DNA from: an uncultured Eubacteriales bacterium
Lineage (GTDB): Bacteria > Bacillota > Clostridia > TANB77 > CAG-508
Reading direction: 5' to 3'
DNA: 64,000 bases
Assembly: GCA_902492015.1 (NCBI GenBank)
Contig: CABUJR010000002.1
Coordinates: 1-64,000, forward strand
The translations under genes were made by a program, and so were the position numbers. This document shows, in pieces, positions 53,801 through 63,205 of this stretch (its first letter is position 1; the number at the start of each line of letters is the position of its first letter). The notes below the pieces were generated by a model. That model was given only the letters and a program-made list of their open reading frames with translations. It had not been told where the DNA came from and ran no database searches.

Positions 53801-54280
53801 ATGAACAAAAAAATAAAGATTTTGATAATAATTATACTTATAATTCTTGTTTGTTTAATTTGTTTTTTTACTTTTAGAAATAGTAAAACAGAAGAAGTAA
53901 ATGTTCCTGTAAATGAAACAAATGAAATATCAGAGAATATGAAAAATATAGTAGAAGAAAATGAAATTATATCTAATGAAGTGGAAGATAAAGTAAATTC
54001 TCAAGAGGAAACACAAACTAATCCAGTAACTCCAACAGATATAGTACCATCAAGTTCAGTTTATGAATCAAATACAGATGTTGGAACAACAGATAAAAAA
54101 CAAGAAGCTATAGATCTTGTTAAAGAAAAATGGGGAGAAGATAGTTCTGTAACATTTAGATGTGATTCAGTAACAACTTCTGGAGAATATATAATTGCTG
54201 TAGTGTCACTTGAGACAGCTTCTGTAAGAAATTATTTTAAAGTAAATTTAGAAAGTAAAACTGTTACAGTTGATTATTAA
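53801..54280 (+). CDS. Membrane-anchored extracellular protein between xseA and xseB
   Basis: A 159-residue protein with one N-terminal transmembrane helix (IKILIIIILIILVCLICFFT), a Glu/Asn/Val-rich linker (~residues 28-95) and a small C-terminal domain (KKQEAIDLVKEKWGEDSSVT ... NYFKVNLESKTVTVDY) resembling PepSY-like folds. It is an unusual insertion between the two exonuclease VII genes. AAGGAGAG site. Function unknown. Confidence 0.72.
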   Translation: MNKKIKILIIIILIILVCLICFFTFRNSKTEEVNVPVNETNEISENMKNIVEENEIISNEVEDKVNSQEETQTNPVTPTDIVPSSSVYESNTDVGTTDKKQEAIDLVKEKWGEDSSVTFRCDSVTTSGEYIIAVVSLETASVRNYFKVNLESKTVTVDY

Positions 54281-54291
54281 GAGGTATTAAA

Positions 54292-54525
54292 ATGAGTGAA
54301 AAAAAAGAGTTAAATTTTGAACAATTAATGGAAAAATTAGAAGATATAACTAATAAATTAGAAAAAGAACAATTATCTTTAGATGATTCTGTAAAATTAT
54401 TTGAAGAAGGTATGAAAATTTCTAAAGAATGTAATACAAAATTAGAAGATGCTGAAAAAAGAATAACAATACTAATAAATGATAATGATGAAATAAAGGA
54501 GGAAAACTTCAATCCTGAAGAATAA
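54292..54525 (+). CDS. xseB: Exodeoxyribonuclease VII small subunit
   Basis: A 77-residue coiled-coil protein with LNFEQLMEKLEDITNKLEKE, then LSLDDSVKLFEEGMKISKEC, the XseB signature. It binds XseA. AGAGG site upstream. Confidence 0.93.
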   Translation: MSEKKELNFEQLMEKLEDITNKLEKEQLSLDDSVKLFEEGMKISKECNTKLEDAEKRITILINDNDEIKEENFNPEE

Positions 54526-54532
54526 GTAAGAT

Positions 54533-54973
54533 ATGAAAATCATTAATGAAATTTTTACTAATAAATGTGTAGTTGTACCACTTGTTTTATGGATTATAAT
54601 ACAGACTTTTAAAGTTATAACAGATTTAGTGATGAATAGAAGATTAAATGTAAAAAGAATTATAGGTGCTGGTGGAATGCCAAGTTCTCACTCAGCAGTT
54701 GTGTGTTCACTTGCTACATGTGTTGGTAAGGAATACGGGTTTAATTCTGGTATTTTTGCGATAGCATTAATAATGGCTTTTGTAGTTATGTATGATGCAG
54801 CAGGAATAAGAAGAGCAGCTGGAAAACAAGCTAGAATTTTAAATCATATTCTAGATACTCCGGGATTAACTCAAGTAGAAGTTCAAGATAGATTAATAGA
54901 AGCTTTAGGTCATACACCTATACAAGTGTTTGTGGGTGCGATTATAGGAATTATAGCAGGATTTGTGGTATAG
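54533..54973 (+). CDS. DUF212 / divergent PAP2 family membrane protein
   Basis: A 146-residue membrane protein with the DUF212 (YuiD-like) signatures GAGGMPSSHSAVVCSLATCV, YDAAGIRRAAGKQA and LGHTPIQVFVGAIIGI. The SSHS motif corresponds to the PAP2 phosphatase signature, so a lipid-phosphatase role is possible. Three or four transmembrane helices. It starts 7 bases after xseB, in the same operon. Confidence 0.9.
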   Translation: MKIINEIFTNKCVVVPLVLWIIIQTFKVITDLVMNRRLNVKRIIGAGGMPSSHSAVVCSLATCVGKEYGFNSGIFAIALIMAFVVMYDAAGIRRAAGKQARILNHILDTPGLTQVEVQDRLIEALGHTPIQVFVGAIIGIIAGFVV

Positions 54974-55011
54974 CTAGTTTACAGATAGAAATAGAAGATA
55001 GAAGAAATAAT

Positions 55012-56526
55012 ATGAAAGAAGATAAGAAGATTAATAAAACAAATAATAAAATAAAAGATAATAAAAATTTGAAAAATAAAGTTTTTGTAATATTATGTTT
55101 TATTTTATATATGATTACAATAATTGGTATTTCGTTTTTTCATGAGGCATGGGAAGATGAAGCTCAAGCTTGGCTTATTGCAAGAGACTTAGATTTTTTA
55201 CAAATAATTGGACAAATGAGATATGAAGGACATTCTTTTATGTGGCATTATCTATTAGCTTTTTTTGCTAAAAGTGGATTGCCATATATTTTTACTAATA
55301 TATTAATGTTTATTTTTGCAGGAGCAATTTGCTTACTTGTTTTAATAAAAGCTCCTTTTAAGAAAATAACAAAAATATTAATTTTGTTTAGTTCAGTTTT
55401 TTTATATTATATGCCAATTATTTTGAGACCATATATCATAATCCCGCTAATGTTGATAATAATAAGTATATTGAATGAAAAGCCTGAGAAATATCCAATA
55501 GCTTATGGGATATGTATTGCAATATTAAGTAATGCACATATAATTGTTTTAGGACTTGCCATAGTAATATATATGTTTTACTTAAAAGAAGAACTTTTTG
55601 ATAAGTTTCATACAAATTCAAAAAAGCAAAATTATAAATTAATAATTGGAGCAATTATTGCATTTTCTGCAATTCTTTTGGTTGTGATAATAGCAATTAT
55701 GGGATATATTTTTTCTATTGCAGCAACTCATGGTTCAGATCAAATTATAAGTATTTTATATAGAGCAGTTGATTTTGGAAAAAATTTGTCTAGAGTATTA
55801 TTTGGTTTAGATAAAAATACAACTTTTATTATATTATTAGAAATTTTATTTTTCAGTTATTTAATTATAAAATCATTAAAAATAAATAAAAAACAAGGAA
55901 TTATTTTTATTAGCGCATTAATATTTTATTTATATGTTCAATTAACTATTTTTGGAATTTACACAGACCAAAGAACTGCATTAATATATGTTTTTATATT
56001 ATTTTTGTCTTGGAACATGGCAAGCCTCTCAGAAAATAAGACGACTATTTTTGAAATACTATTAATTATAATTACAGTATTAGGGTTACCAAATACAATT
56101 AATGTAATTTACCAAGATATTAAATATCCTTATAATGATTCAAAAGCTGTTGCAACTTATATAGAAGAAAATATAGAAGAAGGTAGCATATTTATTACAG
56201 TAAACTGGGATTCTATATCATCTGCGGAAGTATATTTGTCAGGAAAAGATTATAAATTTTATGATGCCACAGATTGTATATTTATGACATACGCTACTTG
56301 GAATAAATTTTTAGATAAAAAAGGTGAAGACTATCTAGAAAATGCTATAAATAAATTAAAAGAAGAAACAGATAAAAAGCTTTATGTACTAAATTTAATA
56401 TCAGAAGAATCAGATATTATGGACTTAAGTTCTTTTGAAAAATCTCAAGATAGATTAAAACTTATATACTCTACTAATGAAAAATGTCTGGCAAGAAAGG
56501 CATATTTGTATGAAATTATAAAATAG
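55012..56526 (+). CDS. Polytopic membrane protein, GT-C glycosyltransferase-like
   Basis: A 504-residue protein with about ten transmembrane helices. The first extracellular loop carries SFFHEAWEDEAQAWLIARDL, an acidic D-E motif in the place of the catalytic Asp of GT-C (PMT/ArnT-type) glycosyltransferases, followed by GHSFMWHYLLAFFAKSGLPY. The soluble C-terminal ~120 residues resemble such enzymes too. Lipid-linked sugar donor and acceptor are unknown. It lies between DUF212 and fhs. Confidence 0.75.
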   Translation: MKEDKKINKTNNKIKDNKNLKNKVFVILCFILYMITIIGISFFHEAWEDEAQAWLIARDLDFLQIIGQMRYEGHSFMWHYLLAFFAKSGLPYIFTNILMFIFAGAICLLVLIKAPFKKITKILILFSSVFLYYMPIILRPYIIIPLMLIIISILNEKPEKYPIAYGICIAILSNAHIIVLGLAIVIYMFYLKEELFDKFHTNSKKQNYKLIIGAIIAFSAILLVVIIAIMGYIFSIAATHGSDQIISILYRAVDFGKNLSRVLFGLDKNTTFIILLEILFFSYLIIKSLKINKKQGIIFISALIFYLYVQLTIFGIYTDQRTALIYVFILFLSWNMASLSENKTTIFEILLIIITVLGLPNTINVIYQDIKYPYNDSKAVATYIEENIEEGSIFITVNWDSISSAEVYLSGKDYKFYDATDCIFMTYATWNKFLDKKGEDYLENAINKLKEETDKKLYVLNLISEESDIMDLSSFEKSQDRLKLIYSTNEKCLARKAYLYEIIK

Positions 56527-56537
56527 GAGGTATTATT

Positions 56538-58199
56538 ATGACTGATATTGAAATTGCAAGAAGTGTAAAGCTAGAAAAAATAACAGATGTAGCTAAAAAA
56601 TATGGTATTACAGAAGATGATCTTGAAGTATATGGAAAGTATAAAGCTAAGATTTCTAGAGAATTTATCAATAAGATGAAAAAAGAAAAAGATGGAAAGC
56701 TTGTACTTGTTACTGCAATAAATCCAACACCATTAGGAGAAGGAAAAACTACTGTCGCAATAGGATTATCAGATGCGTTAAATCTTATAGGAAAAAAGTC
56801 AGTTTTAGCTTTAAGAGAACCTTCTTTAGGTCCTGTATTTGGTATAAAAGGTGGAGCTACAGGTGGTGGATATTCTCAAGTTGCACCAATGGAAGATATT
56901 AATTTACACTTTACAGGAGATATTCATGCTATAACTTCTGCAAATAATTTATTATCAGCCATGATTGATAATCATATTTATTATGGAAATAAATTAAAAT
57001 TTAAAAAAGTTATTTGGAAGAGATGTGTAGACTTAAATGATAGAAGTTTAAGAGAAGTTGAAATTGGACTTTCAAAAGAAAAAAATATGGTTCCAAGAAA
57101 AGATGGCTTTGATATTTCTGTTGCTTCTGAAATTATGGCAATTTTTTGCCTAGCAGAAGATTTAAAAGATTTAGAAAGAAGATTAGGAAATATAATTGTT
57201 GGATACAATGAAGATGATAATCCTATTTTCGCAAGAGATTTAAATGCAGAGGGAGCTTTAACAGTTTTACTAAAAGATGCAATTAATCCTAACATTGTAC
57301 AAACTCTAAAGCATAATTTAGCAATAGTTCATGGTGGTCCATTTGCAAATATTGCTCATGGATGTAATAGTGTGATAGCAACAAGATTAGCTTTAAAACT
57401 TGGAGATTTTGTTATTACAGAGGCTGGTTTTGGAGCAGATTTAGGGGCAGAAAAATTTGTAAATATAAAATGTAGAAAAGCAAAATTAAATCCTTCAGCA
57501 GCAGTCTGTGTAGCAACTTTAAAAGCTCTAAAATATCATGGAGGAGCAAAAAAAGATGAATGTTCTGAAGAAAATATTGAAGCTTTAGAAATTGGAATTG
57601 AAAATTTATTAAGACATGTTGATAATATTAAAAATAAATATGGATTAACACCTATTGTTGCAATAAATAAATATCACTCTGATACAGAAAAAGAAATTAA
57701 ATTTTTAGAAGATAAATTAAGAGAAAAAGATATCAAATTAAGTGTTACAGATGTATGGGGCAAAGGTGGAGAAGGAGCAATAGATTTAGCAGAAAAAATT
57801 GTTAAACTTGTTGAGACTAAAAATAAAATAAATTTTGTATATAAAGATGAGGACAAAATTAAAGAAAAAATTGAAAAAGTTGCAGAAGAAATTTATGGTG
57901 CAAGTGGAGTTGAATATACAGAAGAAGCAGAAGAACAAATTTTACAAATTGAAAAACTTGGATATGGAAATTATCCAGTTTGTATAGCAAAAACACAATA
58001 TTCTTTTTCAGACAATGCTAAAAACTTATTATGTGATGAGCCTTTTAAGATAACAATAAAAGAAGTTGTTGTAAAAAATGGTGCAGAATTTGTTGTTGTG
58101 AAAACTGGTAAAATTTTTACAATGCCAGGATTGCCAAGTGTTCCAGCAGCAGAAAAAATAAGATTAGATGAAAATGAAGATATTGTAGGTATTTTCTAA
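56538..58199 (+). CDS. fhs: Formate-tetrahydrofolate ligase
   Basis: A 553-residue enzyme that makes 10-formyl-THF from formate, ATP and THF, a step of the methyl branch of the Wood-Ljungdahl pathway and of purine synthesis. It has the P-loop TPLGEGKTTVAIGLSDAL, EPSLGPVFGIKGGATGGGYS, GDIHAITSANNLLSA and FVKVxx-type folate region GGPFANIAHGCNS. AGGAGG site. Length is standard. A perfect terminator follows. Confidence 0.96.
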   Translation: MTDIEIARSVKLEKITDVAKKYGITEDDLEVYGKYKAKISREFINKMKKEKDGKLVLVTAINPTPLGEGKTTVAIGLSDALNLIGKKSVLALREPSLGPVFGIKGGATGGGYSQVAPMEDINLHFTGDIHAITSANNLLSAMIDNHIYYGNKLKFKKVIWKRCVDLNDRSLREVEIGLSKEKNMVPRKDGFDISVASEIMAIFCLAEDLKDLERRLGNIIVGYNEDDNPIFARDLNAEGALTVLLKDAINPNIVQTLKHNLAIVHGGPFANIAHGCNSVIATRLALKLGDFVITEAGFGADLGAEKFVNIKCRKAKLNPSAAVCVATLKALKYHGGAKKDECSEENIEALEIGIENLLRHVDNIKNKYGLTPIVAINKYHSDTEKEIKFLEDKLREKDIKLSVTDVWGKGGEGAIDLAEKIVKLVETKNKINFVYKDEDKIKEKIEKVAEEIYGASGVEYTEEAEEQILQIEKLGYGNYPVCIAKTQYSFSDNAKNLLCDEPFKITIKEVVVKNGAEFVVVKTGKIFTMPGLPSVPAAEKIRLDENEDIVGIF

Positions 58200-58245
58200 A
58201 ATGATAAATTTGTACATATCAAATAAATATAATTAAATAGTAGAT

Positions 58246-58320
58246 AATACTAGGAAAATTAAAAGAATTTTCCTAGTATTTATAAAAAAAGAAACCTTTT
58301 TTACAAGGCTTCTTTTTTTT
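58246..58320. terminator. Two terminators between fhs and the CBM-like gene
   Basis: AATACTAGGAAAATT (58246-58260) and AATTTTCCTAGTATT (58266-58280) form a perfect 15-bp stem. A second hairpin, AAAAAAGAAACCTT with AAGGCTTCTTTTTT (58287-58318), is flanked by A- and T-runs and serves the convergent minus-strand gene. Confidence 0.88.
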
Positions 58321-59704
58321 ATTTATTGGTTTTTCCTTCATCAAAAGCACTAGATAATATTTTTGGTATTGCTACAAAAAGTTTATAAAAAGCTAATTTT
58401 ACTTTTTTCTTAAACATATAAAATTTACCTAAACTTCTTGGACTTACTAAGAAATCATCTTGACCATCAATTTCAATTAATGCTGTTTCTTCATTCTTTC
58501 CATTTTCATCTGTGTTTAAAACATCTATTAAAGGAGCTTCTAAATCAAGTTCTGTTTCTATATTTATATCATTTATAGGTATGTTATTATCAGTTTCTGG
58601 TACATTTTGTTCTTGTATACTTTGAGAAACAATTTCTGAAGGTTTAATTTCTGATTCTTGAGCTTCGTTTTGAGCATTGATATATAAATTGTTTATTAAA
58701 TTATCTATAGAATTATCAATATTTTTATCTAATTCATTATCAGAAATTTCAGAATCTGCTTCTTTATTAATATTATCTAGAACATTATTTGCATTAGTTT
58801 CGGTTTTAATTTCATTTTCAAAGTTAACAAGATTTTCATTAACAATATTATCTATTTTTTGTTCTTCAATATCATTTTCTTGTTTATTAGCTTCTAATTC
58901 ATTTTTAAAATTTTCTATAGAAGAAATATTTTCTTCTTCAAAAGTAGAAGATTTAACTATTGGAGATAATATTTCGTCAATTAAATTATCCATATCAAAT
59001 TCAGCAACTTTTTCGGTTTCAGCTTGATTTTCAGATAAAATATTTGTTAATAATTCTTGTTTGTTTTCAGTAATGTTAGTACTAGAATTACTTTCTTCTG
59101 TTTTTTCTCCATTATATATATCATTAAAAATATTTTCTATATCATTATTTAATTCTGGTTCTTCTACACTATTTACTATAGTATCTTCTATTGAAACAGG
59201 TTCATTTTTTTCAACTTCAACAGAAAATTCTATATTTTCACTTTGTTTTACTCCTGGGTTTATACTTACATCTTCTTTTGTAACTATTTCATTTTCATCA
59301 ACTATTTTAAGAATTGTATTATCTGATTTTGAAATATCTTTCTCGAAAAGATTTGTTAATATTTCATTAATAACATTTTCGTTTATAATAAATTTTTCTT
59401 CAACTTGAGGTTCTTCTGAAATAGGAGATGTATAATTTTGATAATTGTTATTATCCCATTCGTAATTAGAGTTTCTAAAACAGAAATTAAATTTATCATA
59501 GTTTAATAAATTAATTTCCACAGCAAATCCATTTTCAGTTTTTTCCATTAATTTTTCAGTTGTGTGATGCCATTCATCATTATATCCATATACGATAGTT
59601 ACAGAATCAGAATTATTTTTAAATAAGTTTCCTGAATATGTAATATTAACTTTGTTGTTTTGAAATAAATCACCACTGAATTTTATATCAGCATAATTAC
59701 TCAT
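58319..59704 (-). CDS. Carbohydrate-binding-module protein with long acidic region
   Basis: A 461-residue protein without a signal peptide. Residues 1-95 form two strands-rich repeats (ADIKFSGDLFQNNKVNITYS, then VTIVYGYNDEWHHTTEKLME ... FNFCFRNSNYEWDNNN), like a CBM25/26-type starch-binding domain. Residues ~100-400 are low-complexity Glu/Asn/Ile. The C-terminal ~45 residues (FYMFKKKVKLAFYKLFVAIP) are basic and amphipathic and may bind a membrane or surface. It may tether glycogen or starch granules in the cell. Confidence 0.72.
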   Translation of the reverse strand: MSNYADIKFSGDLFQNNKVNITYSGNLFKNNSDSVTIVYGYNDEWHHTTEKLMEKTENGFAVEINLLNYDKFNFCFRNSNYEWDNNNYQNYTSPISEEPQVEEKFIINENVINEILTNLFEKDISKSDNTILKIVDENEIVTKEDVSINPGVKQSENIEFSVEVEKNEPVSIEDTIVNSVEEPELNNDIENIFNDIYNGEKTEESNSSTNITENKQELLTNILSENQAETEKVAEFDMDNLIDEILSPIVKSSTFEEENISSIENFKNELEANKQENDIEEQKIDNIVNENLVNFENEIKTETNANNVLDNINKEADSEISDNELDKNIDNSIDNLINNLYINAQNEAQESEIKPSEIVSQSIQEQNVPETDNNIPINDINIETELDLEAPLIDVLNTDENGKNEETALIEIDGQDDFLVSPRSLGKFYMFKKKVKLAFYKLFVAIPKILSSAFDEGKTNK

Positions 59705-59887
59705 AACTAGACACTCCTATACCCATTTATTAAATGTATTATAATAATAAACTAAATTTTTTTCAAGGTATAATTTGTAATTATATGTTACATTTTTGTA
59801 ACAAAAATCGAAAAATGAATTATAGATGATTTTGGTATAAATTATTTTTATTGGTAAACAATAGAAATAATAAGAAAGGAGAGTTTT

Positions 59888-60550
59888 ATGAAAATTAGAA
59901 ATTTAGTTATAATTTTTTTAATAATAGTATTTTTAATAGGAGCATATTTTCCAGTAAGTTATGCATTATCTAAGTATGGTTCAAGAGGAGAGGAAGTGAA
60001 AAAAATTCAAACAAAATTAAAACAATGGGGATATTATTCAGGTAATGTTGATGGCATTTTTGGAACTGAAACTTTTAATGCTGTAAAAAAATTTCAACAG
60101 AAAAATGGATTAACTGTAGATGGAATTGTTGGAGAGAAAACATTACAAGCATTAGGGATAACTTCTAATTCTAATAGTAGTAATAGTTCTAGTAGTAATA
60201 ATACAGATTTAAATTTATTAAGTAGAGTAGTTTATGGAGAAGCAAGAGGTGAGCCGTATAAAGGAATGGTTGCAGTTGCGGCTTCTGTTTTAAATAGAGT
60301 TGCTGATTCTAGATTTCCTAATACTATTGCTGGTGTTGTTTATCAATCAGGAGCGTATACATGTGTTTCTGACGGACAAATAAACTTAGAACCAGATGAA
60401 ACTGCAAGAAAAGCAGCACAAGATGCAATAAACGGCTGGGATCCAACTTCTGGTTGTATTTATTATTTTAATCCAGATACTGCAACTTCAAGTTGGATAT
60501 GGAGTAGACCTCAAGTATTAACAATCGGAAAACATATTTTTTGTAAATAA
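59888..60550 (+). CDS. sleB: Spore cortex-lytic enzyme SleB-like hydrolase
   Basis: A 220-residue exported protein. A signal peptide (IIFLIIVFLIGAYFPVSYA) is followed by a peptidoglycan-binding domain (GSRGEEVKKIQTKLKQWGYY ... FQQKNGLTVDG) and a Hydrolase_2 domain (LLSRVVYGEARGEPYKGMVA with the catalytic Glu, ... SGAYTCVSDGQI). SleB is a lytic transglycosylase that degrades cortex at germination, so this supports spore formation. AAAGGAGAG site. Confidence 0.93.
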   Translation: MKIRNLVIIFLIIVFLIGAYFPVSYALSKYGSRGEEVKKIQTKLKQWGYYSGNVDGIFGTETFNAVKKFQQKNGLTVDGIVGEKTLQALGITSNSNSSNSSSSNNTDLNLLSRVVYGEARGEPYKGMVAVAASVLNRVADSRFPNTIAGVVYQSGAYTCVSDGQINLEPDETARKAAQDAINGWDPTSGCIYYFNPDTATSSWIWSRPQVLTIGKHIFCK

Positions 60551-60554
60551 CAGA

Positions 60555-60602
60555 AAAAACCAAAAGTCACTAAATTTTAAAGGTGATTTTTGGTTTTTTT
60601 AT
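60555..60602 (+). terminator. Terminator after sleB
   Basis: AAAAACCAAAAGTCAC pairs with GGTGATTTTTGGTTTTT (minor mismatches), followed by Ts. Confidence 0.85.
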
Positions 60603-60708
60603 ATAAAGATTTTTCAAAATATTGTAACTAACTTTTATTCTAAGTTTTATTTGACAAAATCGTAACATATTGGTAATATATATATGAAAAAAATGGAGGA
60701 AAACAAGA

Positions 60709-61209
60709 ATGCTTTATCCAAAATTGTATTGCAGAAGAGTGACAGATATAACACCAGAATTTTTGAAAAAAAATAATATAAAAGGGTTAATTTTAGATGT
60801 AGATAATACACTTTTAGATTTTGATTTAAATATAATAGATGGACTAAAACAATGGCATGAAAATATGAAAAAAAATAATATAAAGTGTATGATTTTATCA
60901 AATAGCAATAAAGAGAAAAAAATAAAAATGGTTGCAGAACTAATAGAAGTTCCATTTATAAAATTTGCTACTAAACCTTTAAAAAGAGGTTTTAAAATGG
61001 CACAAAAAAAGTTGGAGCTTCCAAATGAAAACATAGCAGTTGTAGGAGACCAGATTTTTACAGATGTTATTGGAGCAAATAGGTCAAATATGTTTTCAAT
61101 ATTAGTAGAGCCAATTGCTGAAAAAGATTTATGGATGACCAGATTTAAAAGACCAATAGAAAACTTAATTATAAAAAAATATTTGAAAAAAGTAGGTAAG
61201 GAAAACTAA
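60709..61209 (+). CDS. YqeG family HAD-IIIA phosphatase
   Basis: A 166-residue HAD phosphatase. Motif I is KGLILDVDNTLLDFD (DxDxT), motif II MILSNSN, motif III KPLKRG and motif IV VVGDQIFTDVIGANR. YqeG-type proteins are conserved in Firmicutes, and relatives dephosphorylate phosphatidylglycerophosphate. TGGAGG site. It starts an operon with a prepilin peptidase. Confidence 0.92.
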   Translation: MLYPKLYCRRVTDITPEFLKKNNIKGLILDVDNTLLDFDLNIIDGLKQWHENMKKNNIKCMILSNSNKEKKIKMVAELIEVPFIKFATKPLKRGFKMAQKKLELPNENIAVVGDQIFTDVIGANRSNMFSILVEPIAEKDLWMTRFKRPIENLIIKKYLKKVGKEN

Positions 61210-61214
61210 AGAAG

Positions 61215-61988
61215 ATGTATTTTAATGACGTATCTATAATAATTTATGTAATAATAGGAATACTAGGGTTAATAGTGGGGAAAATAGTTGCATGGTGCGA
61301 CATAAGAATTCCAGAAAATAAAAAAGTTTTTAGTAAGGAATTTTTTAAAGAAAATAAATTAGGACTAAAAAATAATTATATATTTATGATAATTACAGCA
61401 TTTATATATATATGCTTGTTATATAAATTTGGAATACACAAAAATGATATATTTAAAAATTTGGATTTAATAAAATTCTTAATTTTAGCACCTATGCTTA
61501 TTTTAGCTTTTTCTATAGATGTGAAACACAGAATAATACCAAATAGATTAAACTTAACTATTTTTGAAGTTGGAATAGTAATTAGTTTTATTTATGGTAT
61601 TACAAATGTTAATATGGCAAAAGACTATATTTTAGGCATGATAGTTGGTGCAGCAATTTTTGGAGTTATAACAATTTTAGGTTGGATAATTTCTGGAAAA
61701 GAAGCTATGGGACTTGGAGATGTTAAATTCATAAGTGCTTTAGGACTTTATTTTGGAACTAGTACAATTTCTGAAATATCTTTACTCGCTTTTTGCATTG
61801 CAGCGGTTTGTTCTATAGTAATTTTACTTATTAGACTTTTAATTTTAAAATCAAATGATGAATATGTAGCATTTGGACCTTTTATGGTTATTGCTGCCTT
61901 TGCATGTATATTTTTGCCAAGTAATTTTGTTTTTGATACATTTTTGGCATTTTGCAAAGTATTAGGAGACAAAATATCATTATTTTAA
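61215..61988 (+). CDS. Prepilin peptidase (A24 family), without the N-terminal methylase Cys motif
   Basis: A 257-residue membrane protein with about seven helices. The two catalytic aspartates are seen in AFSIDVKHRIIPNRLN and EAMGLGDVKFISALGLYFG (GxGD). The zinc-binding CxxC pairs of bifunctional PilD methylases are absent. It would process type IV pilins or pseudopilins. No pilus genes are nearby in the window, although the protein at 5747 has a pilin-like N terminus. Confidence 0.88.
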   Translation: MYFNDVSIIIYVIIGILGLIVGKIVAWCDIRIPENKKVFSKEFFKENKLGLKNNYIFMIITAFIYICLLYKFGIHKNDIFKNLDLIKFLILAPMLILAFSIDVKHRIIPNRLNLTIFEVGIVISFIYGITNVNMAKDYILGMIVGAAIFGVITILGWIISGKEAMGLGDVKFISALGLYFGTSTISEISLLAFCIAAVCSIVILLIRLLILKSNDEYVAFGPFMVIAAFACIFLPSNFVFDTFLAFCKVLGDKISLF

Positions 61989-62010
61989 AAAATAGAAAGG
62001 ATTGAAGTCT

Positions 62011-63081
62011 ATGAATATAAAAATTAAATGGCTTAGAAATCAATTATTATCTTTAAAATTAGATGGGATGATTGTTTCCAATCCAGTGAATGTTAGATAT
62101 TTAACAGGACTTTCAGAAGAGGGGATATTAATACTTGCACCAAAGGAGAATATTTTCGTTACAGATAGTAGATATATAGAAAGTGTGAATAGAAAATTAA
62201 CAATAGATGATGAAATTATTGCTTATGATAGTAGAAATCTTAATAAATATGATTATGAAGCAATTTTTATGCTTTGTAATAATGTAGGTTTTGAAGAAAA
62301 ATATGTTACTTATGAAAAATATCAAAAATATTTGCAAACTTATCAAGTTAATTTAGTAGAGACAGATGGTTTAATAGAAAATCAAAGAATTGTTAAAGAG
62401 AAACAAGAAATAGAATTGATTAAAAAAGCTTGTGAAATTACAGATAAAACTTTTGAATATATAATAAGAAACATAAAAGAAGGAATGACAGAAAAAGAAG
62501 TCGCATTTGAAATCGAAAAATATATGATTTTAAATGGTGCTGATGGTTTAGCTTTTGATTCAATAGTAGCTTTTGGTGAAAACAGTTCTATGCCGCATGC
62601 TGTTCCAACAGACAGAAAAATTCAAAAAGGTGATATAATACAATTTGACATTGGAGCTAAATATAAAGGATTTTGCGCAGATTTATCAAGAGTAGTTTTT
62701 GTAGAAGAATTAAAAGAAGAATATAAAGAAATTTATGAGTTCGTACTTTCAGAACAAAAAAGAATAAGTTCTACTCTTAAAGATGGTTCTAATATAAAAA
62801 CAGTAATAAAAGATAGAGAAACAGAATATAAATTAAAAAATTATTCAATCTTACATGCTTTTGGGCATGGTGTAGGTCTTGAAATACACGAACTTCCAAC
62901 TTTATTATCTAAACAAGATAATATTTTAAAAGAAAATGCTGTTATAGCTATAGAACCAGGAGTATATGTTCCTGGAAAATTTGGAATAAGAATAGAAGAT
63001 ACTTTTGTGGTTGAAAAAAATGAATGTTTAAATTTAACTAATTCTAAGAAAGATTTTACTGTAATAAAATTAGCGCAATAA
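62011..63081 (+). CDS. pepP: Xaa-Pro aminopeptidase / M24 peptidase
   Basis: A 356-residue creatinase-fold metallopeptidase that removes N-terminal residues before proline. The metal ligands are visible in IIQFDIGAKYKGFCADLSR (Asp, Asp), ILHAFGHGVGLEIHE (His) and AVIAIEPGVYVPG with IRIEDTFVV (Glu, Glu). The N-terminal domain has GMIVSNPVNVRYLTGLS. The ATG at 62011 is preferred to TTG 62002, which abuts AAAGGA. It precedes efp, the classic Firmicutes order. Confidence 0.93.
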   Translation: MNIKIKWLRNQLLSLKLDGMIVSNPVNVRYLTGLSEEGILILAPKENIFVTDSRYIESVNRKLTIDDEIIAYDSRNLNKYDYEAIFMLCNNVGFEEKYVTYEKYQKYLQTYQVNLVETDGLIENQRIVKEKQEIELIKKACEITDKTFEYIIRNIKEGMTEKEVAFEIEKYMILNGADGLAFDSIVAFGENSSMPHAVPTDRKIQKGDIIQFDIGAKYKGFCADLSRVVFVEELKEEYKEIYEFVLSEQKRISSTLKDGSNIKTVIKDRETEYKLKNYSILHAFGHGVGLEIHELPTLLSKQDNILKENAVIAIEPGVYVPGKFGIRIEDTFVVEKNECLNLTNSKKDFTVIKLAQ

Positions 63082-63205
63082 TTAGCACAATATTAGTGTA
63101 ATAAATATTAGTGTATAATTAACTTTGGTTAAAGTATTGATTAATATGTTAATTTATGGTAATATATTAATGATTGAAATAAAAAATTGAAAAGGAGAAA
63201 TTTTT

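Noticed and set aside
58677..59408. Two plus-strand Ser/Leu/Ile-rich frames opposite the acidic gene
   Set aside because: They are mirror frames of Glu/Asn-rich codons on the minus strand, without ribosome sites.
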